A stretch of DNA of 64,000 nt, taken from assembly GCF_026339995.1 (NCBI RefSeq), contig NZ_JAPEPT010000001.1, positions 1,788,501-1,852,500 on the forward strand, read 5' to 3'. A program made the position numbers and the translations under genes. The notes below the pieces were generated by a model that did not search any database, had not been told where the DNA came from, and was given only the letters and a program-made list of their open reading frames with translations. The DNA is from Streptomyces sp. NBC_01481. GTDB lineage: Bacteria > Actinomycetota > Actinomycetes > Streptomycetales > Streptomycetaceae. This document shows positions 1 to 8,282 of this stretch, piece by piece (the stretch's first letter is position 1; the number at the start of each line of letters is the position of its first letter).

Positions 1-39
1 CACACCGGCGGCGCGTAAGGGGTGTCCGGGGGTGGGGGG

Positions 40-444
40 CTACGAACCCTCCGCCCCCGGCGCGTACGTCCCGAAGCTCCACACATTGCCCTCGATGTCC
101 CGCGCCATGTAGTCCCGCGCCCCGTAGTCCTGGTCGGTCGGCGGCATCACGACGTCCGCGCCGTGCTCCACCGCCCTGCTGTGGTGCGCGTCGACGTCGT
201 CGACGTGGACGAACACCCCCGTCGGCCCGCCGCCCTCCATCAGCTTGTCGAACTCGCTGCCGGTGCCCTTGCTGCCCAGCATCACCATGCCGTTGCCGAA
301 GGTCAGTTCGGCATGCACCACGGCGCCCGCCTCGTCCTCGTACACCGCGTGCTCGGTGAAGCCGAAGGCCTCGGTGAGCTGTTTGATCGCGGCCTTCGCG
401 TCGGCGTACGTCAACGTCGGACAGATACTTGGTGACTGAGTCAT
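40..444 (-). CDS. VOC (glyoxalase/bleomycin-resistance fold) protein
   Basis: The 134-residue product has the size and beta-alpha-beta-beta-beta pattern of a single-domain VOC protein. The N-terminal half opens with a YADAKAAIKQL segment, and the second half has GVFVHVDDVDAHHSRA followed by a C-terminal DIEGNVWSFGTY strand, as in the PhnB/glyoxalase-like branch of the superfamily. Substrate cannot be told from sequence. A GTG at 453 is in frame, but a TGAGGA ribosome site lies about 9 nt before the ATG at 444, so 444 is preferred. The gene stands alone, divergent from the ABC-F gene. Confidence 0.88.
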   Translation of the reverse strand: MTQSPSICPTLTYADAKAAIKQLTEAFGFTEHAVYEDEAGAVVHAELTFGNGMVMLGSKGTGSEFDKLMEGGGPTGVFVHVDDVDAHHSRAVEHGADVVMPPTDQDYGARDYMARDIEGNVWSFGTYAPGAEGS

Positions 445-644
445 CTCGATCACTCCTCAGGCTCGACGGTGGAAATGTGATCTGCATCTCAGTCTTGCAG
501 CCGCCACTGACAGTCGGCCGCAGGTGTTGCACCGGGCCATGTCGCCGTTGGTGAAGCCGTCGTGGTCCGCCCCTTCTGCCCCTGGGGCCGCAGCGGCGAA
601 AGCTGGCGCAAAACCACTTGCAGGGCCCCGGTAGACTCGCCCGT

Positions 645-668
645 ATGGCAATTCTCCTTGCGCATTAG
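645..668 (+). CDS. 7-codon upstream ORF (MAILLAH) before the ABC-F gene
   Basis: A short ORF reading MAILLAH then TAG lies 60 nt before the GTG start of the ABC-F gene. It uses GCA, ATT and CTT codons that are rare in this genome. A TAGACT hexamer ends 7 nt before its ATG, so a transcript starting at the ATG (leaderless) is possible. No good -35 element is at the normal distance. Leader peptides that sense ribosome stalling are known upstream of some ABC-F and other ribosome-protection genes. That this one does so is inference. Confidence 0.4.
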   Translation: MAILLAH

Positions 669-728
669 GCGGCGTCGAAGCTCCCGCGCCCGTCCCTTCC
701 GCCGTCCATACCGCCCTGGAGTCTTTCC

Positions 729-2327
<1,599 letters not shown>

Positions 2328-2399
2328 CCGGTCCCGGACCGGTGCCTCAGGCGTGCCGGAATGGTGTTTCATCCGCGCCGGACCGACGCCTCATCCGCG

Positions 2400-2423
2400 C
2401 CGGACCGGCCTTTTCCGGTCCGG
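2400..2423 (+). terminator. Terminator hairpin after the ABC-F gene
   Basis: Perfect 9-bp inverted repeat CCGGACCGG / CCGGTCCGG with a CCTTTT loop, 73 nt after the ABC-F stop codon. There is no clear U-tract, as is common in Streptomyces. Confidence 0.65.
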
Positions 2424-2444
2424 TCGGGCTCTGATCCACTCCGT

Positions 2445-2473
2445 ATGGATCATTCGGCCTACGCGTGATCCAT
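2445..2473. promoter_or_regulatory. Inverted repeat ATGGATCA...TGATCCAT
   Basis: Two perfect 8-bp arms separated by 13 nt, upstream of the small HTH gene. It could be an operator or a leader structure. There is no independent evidence for either. Confidence 0.35.
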
Positions 2474-2755
2474 CATCTGAGTGAGAACGTCTCGTACCCC
2501 GGCGTGGCACCGAGCGGATCAGCTCCGTCCGGTGTCGCGCCCCGCCCGTCCCGCCCGCATGGCGCTGACCTGCGACTTCTGCGGGGAATCCGTGCGGGCG
2601 CCCGGACAGCCCCACGCGGAATCAGAGATTCCGCTCGTGTCGGCCTCTTATCGGACGCCAAAGCTTGTCGTACGGACCTTGCCGAATGGGTGGCCAGGAA
2701 GCCCCCGAGGGGTGATCATGAGAGTCCAGAGCGCACTTCCCATGAGGAGGCACGG

Positions 2756-2974
2756 GTGGCCGAGACTCTGAAGAAGGGCAGCCGGGTAACCGGCGCCGCG
2801 CGCGACAAGCTCGCGGCAGACCTGAAGAAGAAGTACGACTCCGGTGCGAGCATCCGGGCGTTGGCCGAAGAGACCGGCCGCTCCTACGGATTCGTCCACC
2901 GGATGCTCAGTGAGTCCGGAGTCACGCTGCGGGGACGCGGCGGAGCGACGCGAGGCAAGAAAGCTTCGGCCTGA
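2756..2974 (+). CDS. Small helix-turn-helix DNA-binding protein (72 aa)
   Basis: The product is basic and begins with a Lys-rich stretch. Residues about 28-55 form a helix-turn-helix (SIRALAEETGRSYGFVHRML) of the kind found in resolvase/Hin-like and MerR-like HTH domains, and it ends in a Lys/Arg/Gly tail. Proteins of this size and sequence are conserved across Streptomyces as helix-turn-helix domain-containing proteins of unknown target. The GTG at 2756 is chosen because AGGAGG lies 5 nt upstream. The same frame is open further 5' but has no coding bias there. Confidence 0.85.
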   Translation: MAETLKKGSRVTGAARDKLAADLKKKYDSGASIRALAEETGRSYGFVHRMLSESGVTLRGRGGATRGKKASA

Positions 2975-3049
2975 CCGTCGAGGCTCCTCCGGTCCACCGG
3001 TTTCCACGGTGGCCACCCGGTCGGTCGCAGGGTCGGCCGGGTGGTTACT

Positions 3050-3084
3050 GTGCAGTCACTTAACTTCGTATGCAGTGACTGCAC
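3050..3084. promoter_or_regulatory. Palindrome before the enoyl-CoA hydratase gene
   Basis: Arms GTGCAGTCACT (3050-3060) and AGTGACTGCAC (3074-3084) are perfect complements across 13 nt. Each arm also resembles the other as a direct repeat (TGCAGT[C/G]ACT, 20-bp period). It ends 18 nt before the ATG at 3103, which suits either an operator or the terminator of the HTH gene. The nested symmetry favours a protein-binding site (inference). Confidence 0.5.
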
Positions 3085-3102
3085 CCGAACCGGAGGCGCC
3101 CC

Positions 3103-3894
3103 ATGACTTCGCTCGACTCTGTGCTCGACAAGGACGGCGTACGGCTCACCGTCGAGGACGCGGTTGCCACGGTGACCCTGACCAACCCGGACAAGCGCAA
3201 CGCCCAATCTCCCGCTCTGTGGCGGGCGTTGGCGCAGGCGGGTCGGTCATTGCCGGGCGACGTGCGGGTCGTGGTGCTGCGCGGCGAGGGCAAGTCCTTC
3301 TCCGCGGGGCTCGACCGGCAGGCGTTCACGCCCGAGGGCTTCGACGGCGAGCCGTCCTTCCTCGACCTCGCGCGCGGCTCCGACGCGGAGCTCGACGCGG
3401 TCATCGCCGAGTACCAGGAGGCGTTCACCTGGTGGCGCCGCAGTGACGTCGTCACTATTGCGGCCGTCCAGGGTCATGCGATCGGTGCCGGATTCCAGCT
3501 CGCCCTCGCCTGCGACCTCCGGGTCGTCGCGCAGGACGTGCAGTTCGTCATGCGCGAGACCAGCCTCGGGCTCGTCCCCGACCTCACGGGCACGCACCCG
3601 CTCGTCTCGCTCGTCGGCTATGCCCGCGCGCTGGAGATCTGCGCCACGGGCCGCTTCGTCCACGCCGAGGAAGCCGAGCGCACCGGGCTGGCCAACCTTG
3701 TCGTGCCCGGTGACGAGCTCGACAGCGCGGTACGGGACCTGGCGGCGGCACTGCTCGCGGCGCCGCGGGACGCGGTGATCGAGACCAAGGCGCTGCTGCA
3801 GGGTGTGAGCGGCCGCTCCTACGAGGAACAGCGCACCGCCGAGCGGGCGGCGCAGGCGCGCCGACTGCGCGACCTGGCCGGCATCGGCGACTGA
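3103..3894 (+). CDS. Enoyl-CoA hydratase/isomerase (crotonase) family protein
   Basis: The 263-residue product has the crotonase fold landmarks. KSFSAGLD near residue 68 forms the first oxyanion-hole strand, and AVQGHAIGAGFQLALACDLR near 122-141 forms the second. An MRETSLGLVPDLTGT loop carries a glutamate in the expected catalytic region. The C-terminus is the usual helical trimerisation region. Members hydrate, isomerise or hydrolyse acyl-CoA thioesters, and the precise reaction is not predictable. The gene is monocistronic and its upstream palindrome suggests local regulation. Confidence 0.93.
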   Translation: MTSLDSVLDKDGVRLTVEDAVATVTLTNPDKRNAQSPALWRALAQAGRSLPGDVRVVVLRGEGKSFSAGLDRQAFTPEGFDGEPSFLDLARGSDAELDAVIAEYQEAFTWWRRSDVVTIAAVQGHAIGAGFQLALACDLRVVAQDVQFVMRETSLGLVPDLTGTHPLVSLVGYARALEICATGRFVHAEEAERTGLANLVVPGDELDSAVRDLAAALLAAPRDAVIETKALLQGVSGRSYEEQRTAERAAQARRLRDLAGIGD

Positions 3895-3943
3895 TCCGCA
3901 GGGTCCGCCGGACCCGCCCGGTCCGCCGTGGGCGCGGCCCCGG

Positions 3944-4609
3944 TCACGCCTCCACGGCCGTGACCAGCACCGACACCGGGCGGCCGTCCGCGAGCGCGGC
4001 CGTCACCGCCTCGCGGACCGCCCGGACCACCTCCAGCGGACGGTGACCCCTCGCCGTCGCCACCTCGACACGGACATGGTCCGGGGCGAGATGCACCGCC
4101 GCACCCAGGGTCGCCGTCAGATGAGCCACTCCTGGGGCCCCGGACGTGGCCCATCCCGCCGGATCCTTCGGGGCGGCGGGCTGTACCCCGGGTGGGGGAG
4201 CGGCCTGCGGGGGTTCCGGAGCGGCGTCCAGTACGTCCGTCACCCGCAGATCCACTTCCGCGATCCTCAGATCCAGCAGGTCCGCCGCGGCCGTGAACAG
4301 CGCCGTACGCAGCAGGGACGCCGTCACCGGGAGCGGCTGCCATGCAATCGCCGCGAAATCCGCCTCGATACGCAGCGGCCCCGGCGGCAGCGCGCTCGGC
4401 GGCGGCGGTACGGACGGAAGGCCCGCCGAGGCGGGATCCGCGAGCGCCAGCCGAAGCCTGCCCGGAACCACCCCGAGCACCTCGGCCGCGGCGCGCCGAA
4501 GCACCGCGTCGGCCGCCTGTTCCGCCAGCCACGCCCCGTCCGCGGCCCCGCCCAGCGGAAGCAGCCTGCCGAGCCCGAGCCGTCGCCGTACTGCATCAGC
4601 GGTGGTCAT
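3944..4609 (-). CDS. Conserved Asp23-cluster protein (P10-like annotation in Streptomyces)
   Basis: A 221-residue protein divergent from the Asp23 gene. The C-terminus (VEVATARGHRPLEVVRAVRE then SVLVTAVEA) and the middle (LLDLRIAEVDLRVTDVLD) resemble the repeated strand-helix-strand pattern of Asp23/Gls24 domains, so it may be a diverged relative. A Pro/Ala-rich linker separates the two parts. Streptomyces homologues have been named nucleopolyhedrovirus P10 family, a label with no functional meaning. The ATG at 4609 (MTTADAVRRRL) is chosen over an upstream in-frame ATG at 4654 because the extra residues lack coding bias. Confidence 0.75.
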   Translation of the reverse strand: MTTADAVRRRLGLGRLLPLGGAADGAWLAEQAADAVLRRAAAEVLGVVPGRLRLALADPASAGLPSVPPPPSALPPGPLRIEADFAAIAWQPLPVTASLLRTALFTAAADLLDLRIAEVDLRVTDVLDAAPEPPQAAPPPGVQPAAPKDPAGWATSGAPGVAHLTATLGAAVHLAPDHVRVEVATARGHRPLEVVRAVREAVTAALADGRPVSVLVTAVEA

Positions 4610-4701
4610 TGCTCCAGCGTGCCGCATCCCCGGCGCGAGAGTGGGCAAGCGCACTTAATGTGGACAGCGGAGTCCAACCCGCCCGGAAAGGACGCACGGC
4701 G

Positions 4702-5196
4702 ATGACCGACACCGCTCACCGGAACCGGCCCGAGAACCCCAATGAACCGTCGGGCTCGGGCGACGAACCCAGGAAGACGTCAACGACCAAGCGCGGCGGC
4801 GGCGATCCCGCGTCCCGTGGCCGTACCACCATCGCCGACGGCGTCGTCGAGAAGATCGCCGGACTCGCCGCCCGCGATGTCCTCGGAGTCCATGCGATGG
4901 GCAGCGGCATCTCCCGCACCTTCGGCGCCGTCCGCGACCGGGTTCCGGGCACCAGCAAGTCCAGCGCCACCCGCGGTGTGAAAGCCGAGGTCGGCGAGGT
5001 GCAGACGGCCCTCGACCTGGAGATCGTCGTCGACTACGGCGTCTCCATCACCGAAGTCGCCCGCGCGGTCCGCGAGAACGTCATCGCCGCGGTGGAACGC
5101 ATGACGGGACTCGAGGTCGTCGAGGTCAATATCGCGGTCAGCGATGTGAAGCTGCCCGATGAGGAAGAGGAAGAGTCGGAGCAGCGTCTCCAGTAG
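4702..5196 (+). CDS. Asp23/Gls24 family envelope stress response protein
   Basis: The 164-residue protein has a polar, disordered N-terminus (about 35 residues) followed by an Asp23/Gls24 domain. Its landmarks are IADGVVEKIAGLAARDVLGV, then LEIVVDYGVSITEVARAVRE and a final VVEVNIAVSDVKL strand. The tail is acidic (EEEEES). In Firmicutes Asp23 is anchored to the membrane by AmaP and responds to envelope stress. The AmaP-like gene four positions downstream supports the same partnership here. The start is ATG at 4702, the first gene of a tight operon running to 6973. Confidence 0.93.
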   Translation: MTDTAHRNRPENPNEPSGSGDEPRKTSTTKRGGGDPASRGRTTIADGVVEKIAGLAARDVLGVHAMGSGISRTFGAVRDRVPGTSKSSATRGVKAEVGEVQTALDLEIVVDYGVSITEVARAVRENVIAAVERMTGLEVVEVNIAVSDVKLPDEEEEESEQRLQ

Positions 5197-5207
5197 AGGA
5201 GCCCACG

Positions 5208-5399
5208 ATGAGCATGGCTGTGGCCGGCATGATCGCCGGCATGGCACTCGGCTTCGCCGGATACTTCGGCGGGTTCGGTGCCTTTCTGCTGGTGGCCGCA
5301 CTGGGGGCGGTCGGCTTCGTGGCAGGCCGGTTCCTGGACGGCGACCTCGAACCCGGCGACTTCTTCCGCGGTCGCGAGCGCGGCGACCGGCGGCGGTGA
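5208..5399 (+). CDS. Small membrane protein of the Asp23 operon (DUF2273-like)
   Basis: A 63-residue protein with two hydrophobic segments (about residues 3-20 and 22-38) rich in Gly and Ala, then a charged tail ending in Arg. Firmicute Asp23 operons encode a DUF2273 small membrane protein in the same position, so this is likely its counterpart. Similarity is by size, topology and context, not by a diagnostic motif. It starts 11 nt after the first Asp23 gene, and only 6 nt separate its end from the next start. Confidence 0.75.
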   Translation: MSMAVAGMIAGMALGFAGYFGGFGAFLLVAALGAVGFVAGRFLDGDLEPGDFFRGRERGDRRR

Positions 5400-5405
5400 G
5401 CCGCG

Positions 5406-5753
5406 GTGGCCGCCGACCGCGTCGAAGCCGCCGAGCGCGGGGCGACCGCGATCGCCGACCGGGTCGTCGCGAAGATCGCCGCGCAGGCGGCGCGGGAAGC
5501 GCTCGACGTCGTACCGGAGGGCAGCACGGCACCCAGGGCCACGGTCACGGTGCACCATGACATGGCCCGGGTCCGGGTCAGCCTGGAGCTTGGCTACCCC
5601 TCCGACATCGGCGGTCAGTGCGGGGCCGTGCGTCACCGAGTCGTACAGCGGGTAAAGGCGTTGGCGGGGATGGATGTGCCCGAGGTCGCGGTGCTGGTCG
5701 AGCGGCTGCACTCGGTGCACTCGCGCAGGGCGGCACAGGGGAGGATCCGATGA
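5406..5753 (+). CDS. Second Asp23/Gls24 family protein
   Basis: A 115-residue Asp23-like protein with IADRVVAKIAAQAAREALDV, a central TVTVHHDMARVRVSLELGYP strand pair, and PEVAVLVERLHS near the end. It lacks the disordered N-terminus and acidic tail of the first copy. The start is GTG at 5406. Its TGA overlaps the next ATG (ATGA at 5750-5753), so translation is probably coupled. Two Asp23 copies in one operon suggests hetero-oligomers (inference). Confidence 0.88.
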   Translation: MAADRVEAAERGATAIADRVVAKIAAQAAREALDVVPEGSTAPRATVTVHHDMARVRVSLELGYPSDIGGQCGAVRHRVVQRVKALAGMDVPEVAVLVERLHSVHSRRAAQGRIR

Positions 5754-6388
5754 GCGAACCCGTACGGCCCGTACTCGAACTGGACCAGTCGGCGTCGGCT
5801 GCGGACTATCACTCTCCCGGGCAGACCGAGGGCGACGGAGGCAAGGCGGGGCGCTTCTGGTCGGAGCGCAGGATCCCGGCCGGGCTTGTGGCCCTCGTGG
5901 TGCTCAGTGGCGCGGGACTGCTGCTGTACGACATCGCGGCGGTACGGGCCGACCGGCCCGCCATGCACTGGCGCCGGGTTTTCGCGGCGGACCTCGCGAA
6001 ATGGCGGCTGGACGAGCTGGGGGTGCTGGCCGTCGCGGTGGCCGCGATGGTCCTCGGCGTCTGCCTCGTCGTCATCGCCGTCACGCCCGGACTGCGGGCG
6101 CTGCTGCCGATGCGGCGTGACGTCGCCTCCGTACGGGCGGGGCTCGACCGGGACGCGGCGGCGCTGGTACTGCGGGACCGGGCGATGGAGATCTCCGGGG
6201 TGCAGTCCGTACGGGTCCGGATGCGGCGCACGAAGGCTTCCGTGCGGGCCCTTTCACACTTCCGCGAACTCGACGAAGTACGGGCGGATCTGGACGTGGC
6301 GCTGGCCGCCGGCATCAAGGAACTCGGCCTCGCTCGGCCGCCGGCTCTGACCGTGCACGTCGCCCGGCCGTCGGCGAAGAAGAGGTGA
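5750..6388 (+). CDS. DUF6286-type membrane protein of the Asp23 operon
   Basis: A 212-residue protein with a soluble N-terminus (about 45 residues), two transmembrane segments (about 46-65 and 88-112), and a C-terminal soluble domain with VQSVRVRMRRTKASVRAL and a final LTVHVARPS strand that resembles Asp23-like or AmaP-like alkaline-shock modules. Streptomyces homologues carry the DUF6286 label. ATG at 5750 overlaps the upstream stop by 4 nt. It is probably a membrane tether for the Asp23 proteins (inference from topology and operon). Confidence 0.8.
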   Translation: MSEPVRPVLELDQSASAADYHSPGQTEGDGGKAGRFWSERRIPAGLVALVVLSGAGLLLYDIAAVRADRPAMHWRRVFAADLAKWRLDELGVLAVAVAAMVLGVCLVVIAVTPGLRALLPMRRDVASVRAGLDRDAAALVLRDRAMEISGVQSVRVRMRRTKASVRALSHFRELDEVRADLDVALAAGIKELGLARPPALTVHVARPSAKKR

Positions 6389-6394
6389 GGGCGG

Positions 6395-6973
6395 ATGCTC
6401 GGGGTCGTCAATCGCGTACTGCTCGCTCTGGCGGGTCTGGTGCTGCTGTGCGTGGGCGGCGGGGTGCTCGCGGCGGGGGCCGGATGGGCGGTGCCGTCCT
6501 GGTGGCCCTGGGACGGGTCGAACGACGTACTGCTGAGTGAAGCGGACCGCTACCGCTGGCGTGACGAGGGCTGGTGGTGGCCCGTGGTCATCGCCGCGCT
6601 CGCGGTGATCGTGCTGCTCGCCCTGTGGTGGCTGATCGCCCAACTGCGGCGCGCCCGGCTGGCGGAGGTGCTCGTGGACAGCGGCGACGGGGAGGGCGCG
6701 CTGCTGCGGGGGCGGGCGCTGGAGGGCGTCCTGGAGAGCGAGGCGGAGTCCCTGGAGGGCGTGTCCCGCGCCCACGTCACCCTGACGGGCCGCCGCAGCA
6801 CGCCGTCGGCGCGGGTCGCGCTGCTGCTGGAACCGCACGCGTCCCCCGAGGAGTCGCTGCAGCGGCTGACGGAGGAGGCGGTGGGCCACGCGAGGGACTC
6901 GGCGGGGCTGGAGGTGCTGCCGGCGGAGGTACGGCTGAGGGCGGCGAAGCACGGTGCGGAGCGGGTGAGCTGA
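6395..6973 (+). CDS. amaP: Alkaline shock response membrane anchor AmaP-like protein
   Basis: The 192-residue protein has two transmembrane segments (about 5-32 and 63-82) that flank a short Trp-rich loop, and a C-terminal domain containing ALEGVLESEAESLEGVSRAH and a VRLRAAKHG end. This matches AmaP, the membrane anchor for Asp23 oligomers in Firmicutes. It is the last gene of the operon, 6 nt after the DUF6286 gene. The symbol rests on topology, size and context. Direct proof of Asp23 binding in actinobacteria is not visible here. Confidence 0.8.
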   Translation: MLGVVNRVLLALAGLVLLCVGGGVLAAGAGWAVPSWWPWDGSNDVLLSEADRYRWRDEGWWWPVVIAALAVIVLLALWWLIAQLRRARLAEVLVDSGDGEGALLRGRALEGVLESEAESLEGVSRAHVTLTGRRSTPSARVALLLEPHASPEESLQRLTEEAVGHARDSAGLEVLPAEVRLRAAKHGAERVS

Positions 6974-7522
6974 CGCGTGGCCGGGCGCCCCGGCCGCTGC
7001 GCGGGGCCTTTCCCCCACCCCGCCCCTTCCCGCTGTGACATATGCGGCTCCGCCGCGTGGGGGCGGCAGCTTCGCGCCGCGGGTGCACGGCATGTCCCGG
7101 CCGAGCACGGCTGCTTGGCGCCGCAGGGGCGGATTGTCGGCCAGCTCGCCACCTGCCCTCGGGGGCAGGCCCGCGCTGCAGCGAGCGCCGCGAGCGCGGC
7201 GGCCGCGGTGCCGGCCCACCGCGCGACCCAGGCTTGCGCACCGCAGCATCGGGCGGTGGGTGGGACGGCCGCCCGCGCCGAGCGCGGGCGCCGATCACCG
7301 GCACCTTCAGCGGCGACGGCTGCGGCATCTCCCGGATGAGCGCGCTGTTCGGAGCCGCAGCGTTCACTGCTGGCTCGCCACGGGCAGGCCGGGTGCAGCG
7401 AGCGCTGCGGCCGCGGCGTCGGCGCACCTCCCGACCCCGCACGTGCGGACCGCGGTGATCGGGCGGGTAGGTGGGACAGGCCTCCAGCGTGAAGCGCGGG
7501 GCGCCCGGCGCAGGCCGGACCG
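6974..7522. repeat. Non-coding region holding a degenerate tandem duplication
   Basis: About 550 bp between amaP and a convergent SDR gene. Two segments, about 7090-7268 and 7322-7482, share an ordered series of blocks: CGGCAT[G/C]TCCCGG, CTCGCCAC, GGGCAGGCC, TGCAGCGAGCG, GGCCGCGG, then ATCGGGCGG and GGTGGGAC. This is a diverged direct duplication with a period near 230 bp. Frames through it have no consistent coding bias, so no gene is called. Confidence 0.5.
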
Positions 7523-8278
7523 TCAGAAGCCGTGGCGGGCGCCGCCGTCCACCGGGAGCATGACGCCCGTCAGGTACGACGCCGCCGGTGACAGCAGGAA
7601 CGCCGCCGTGTTGCCGAACTCCTCCGGCGTGCCGTAGCGGCGCAGCGGGATGCGGGACTCGTTCGCCGTGCGGGCCGCATCCGCGTCGCCCGACAGGGCG
7701 TCGAGTTCGCGGACGCGGTCCGTGTCGATGCGGGAGGGGAGCAGGCCGACGACCCGGATGCCCTGGGGGCCCAGTTCGTCCGCCAGAGACTTCGCGAAGC
7801 CCGCGAGGCCCGGGCGGAGGCCGTTGGAAATCGTCAGGCCGGGGATCGGTTCGTGGACGGAGGCGGACAGGACGAAGCCGATCACGCCGCCCTCGTCCAG
7901 CGCCGCGGCGGCCGTGCGGGCCAGCCGTACCGCGCCCAGGAACACCGCCTCGAACGCCGTGAGCCACTGCTCGTCCGTGTTGTCCGCGGCGAAGCCCGGT
8001 GCCGGGCCGCCCACGCTGATCAGGATGCCGTCGAAGCGCCCGAAGTGTGCCCGTGCCGCGGCGACGAGGCGTTCCGCGCCCGCCGGGTCGGCATTGTCCG
8101 CGGCGATGCCGATGGCGTTCGGGCCCAGCCCGGCCGCCGCGTCCGCGACCGACTGCTTGTCGCGGCCGGTGATGACTACCTTCGCGCCATCGGCCACGAG
8201 CGCCCGCGCCGACGCGTTCCCCAGCCCCCGCGACGCACCCGTGACGACATAGACGCGGTCCTTCAGTCCAAGATCCAT
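7523..8278 (-). CDS. SDR family protein lacking the usual catalytic Tyr
   Basis: The 251-residue protein has the NAD(P)-binding TGASRGLG motif near residue 14, a NADNAD region, and a C-terminal SDR ending (VMLPVDGGARHGF). At the catalytic position, where YxxxK is expected, it reads LTISNGLRPGLAGFAKSLA, so the tyrosine is absent and SN-LR takes its place. This SN-LR pattern recurs in an SDR subgroup of uncertain activity. It may bind nucleotide without classical dehydrogenase chemistry or use a shifted mechanism. Only 4 nt separate its start from the end of the GH15 gene, so the two are probably cotranscribed. Confidence 0.9.
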   Translation of the reverse strand: MDLGLKDRVYVVTGASRGLGNASARALVADGAKVVITGRDKQSVADAAAGLGPNAIGIAADNADPAGAERLVAAARAHFGRFDGILISVGGPAPGFAADNTDEQWLTAFEAVFLGAVRLARTAAAALDEGGVIGFVLSASVHEPIPGLTISNGLRPGLAGFAKSLADELGPQGIRVVGLLPSRIDTDRVRELDALSGDADAARTANESRIPLRRYGTPEEFGNTAAFLLSPAASYLTGVMLPVDGGARHGF

Positions 8279-8282
8279 GGGC

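Larger units (their letters stand above)
2328..2755. other. Intergenic region with terminator and short repeats
   Basis: About 430 bp between the ABC-F gene and the HTH gene. It contains a direct repeat of TCATCCGCGCCGGACCG (2369-2385 and 2392-2408), a terminator hairpin at 2400-2423, a second inverted repeat at 2445-2473, and the leader of the HTH gene. A short reading frame from about 2559 (MALTCDFCGESV) has one Cys-x2-Cys pair but poor codon bias, and is not called. Confidence 0.6.

Noticed and set aside
457..651. Minus-strand 64-codon frame with CNTCG
   Set aside because: One Cys pair only, no ribosome site, and opposite to the likely ABC-F leader.
2559..2771. Small Cys-x2-Cys reading frame (MALTCDFCGESV)
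   Set aside because: Poor third-position GC bias and a ribosome site that instead serves the HTH gene at 2756.
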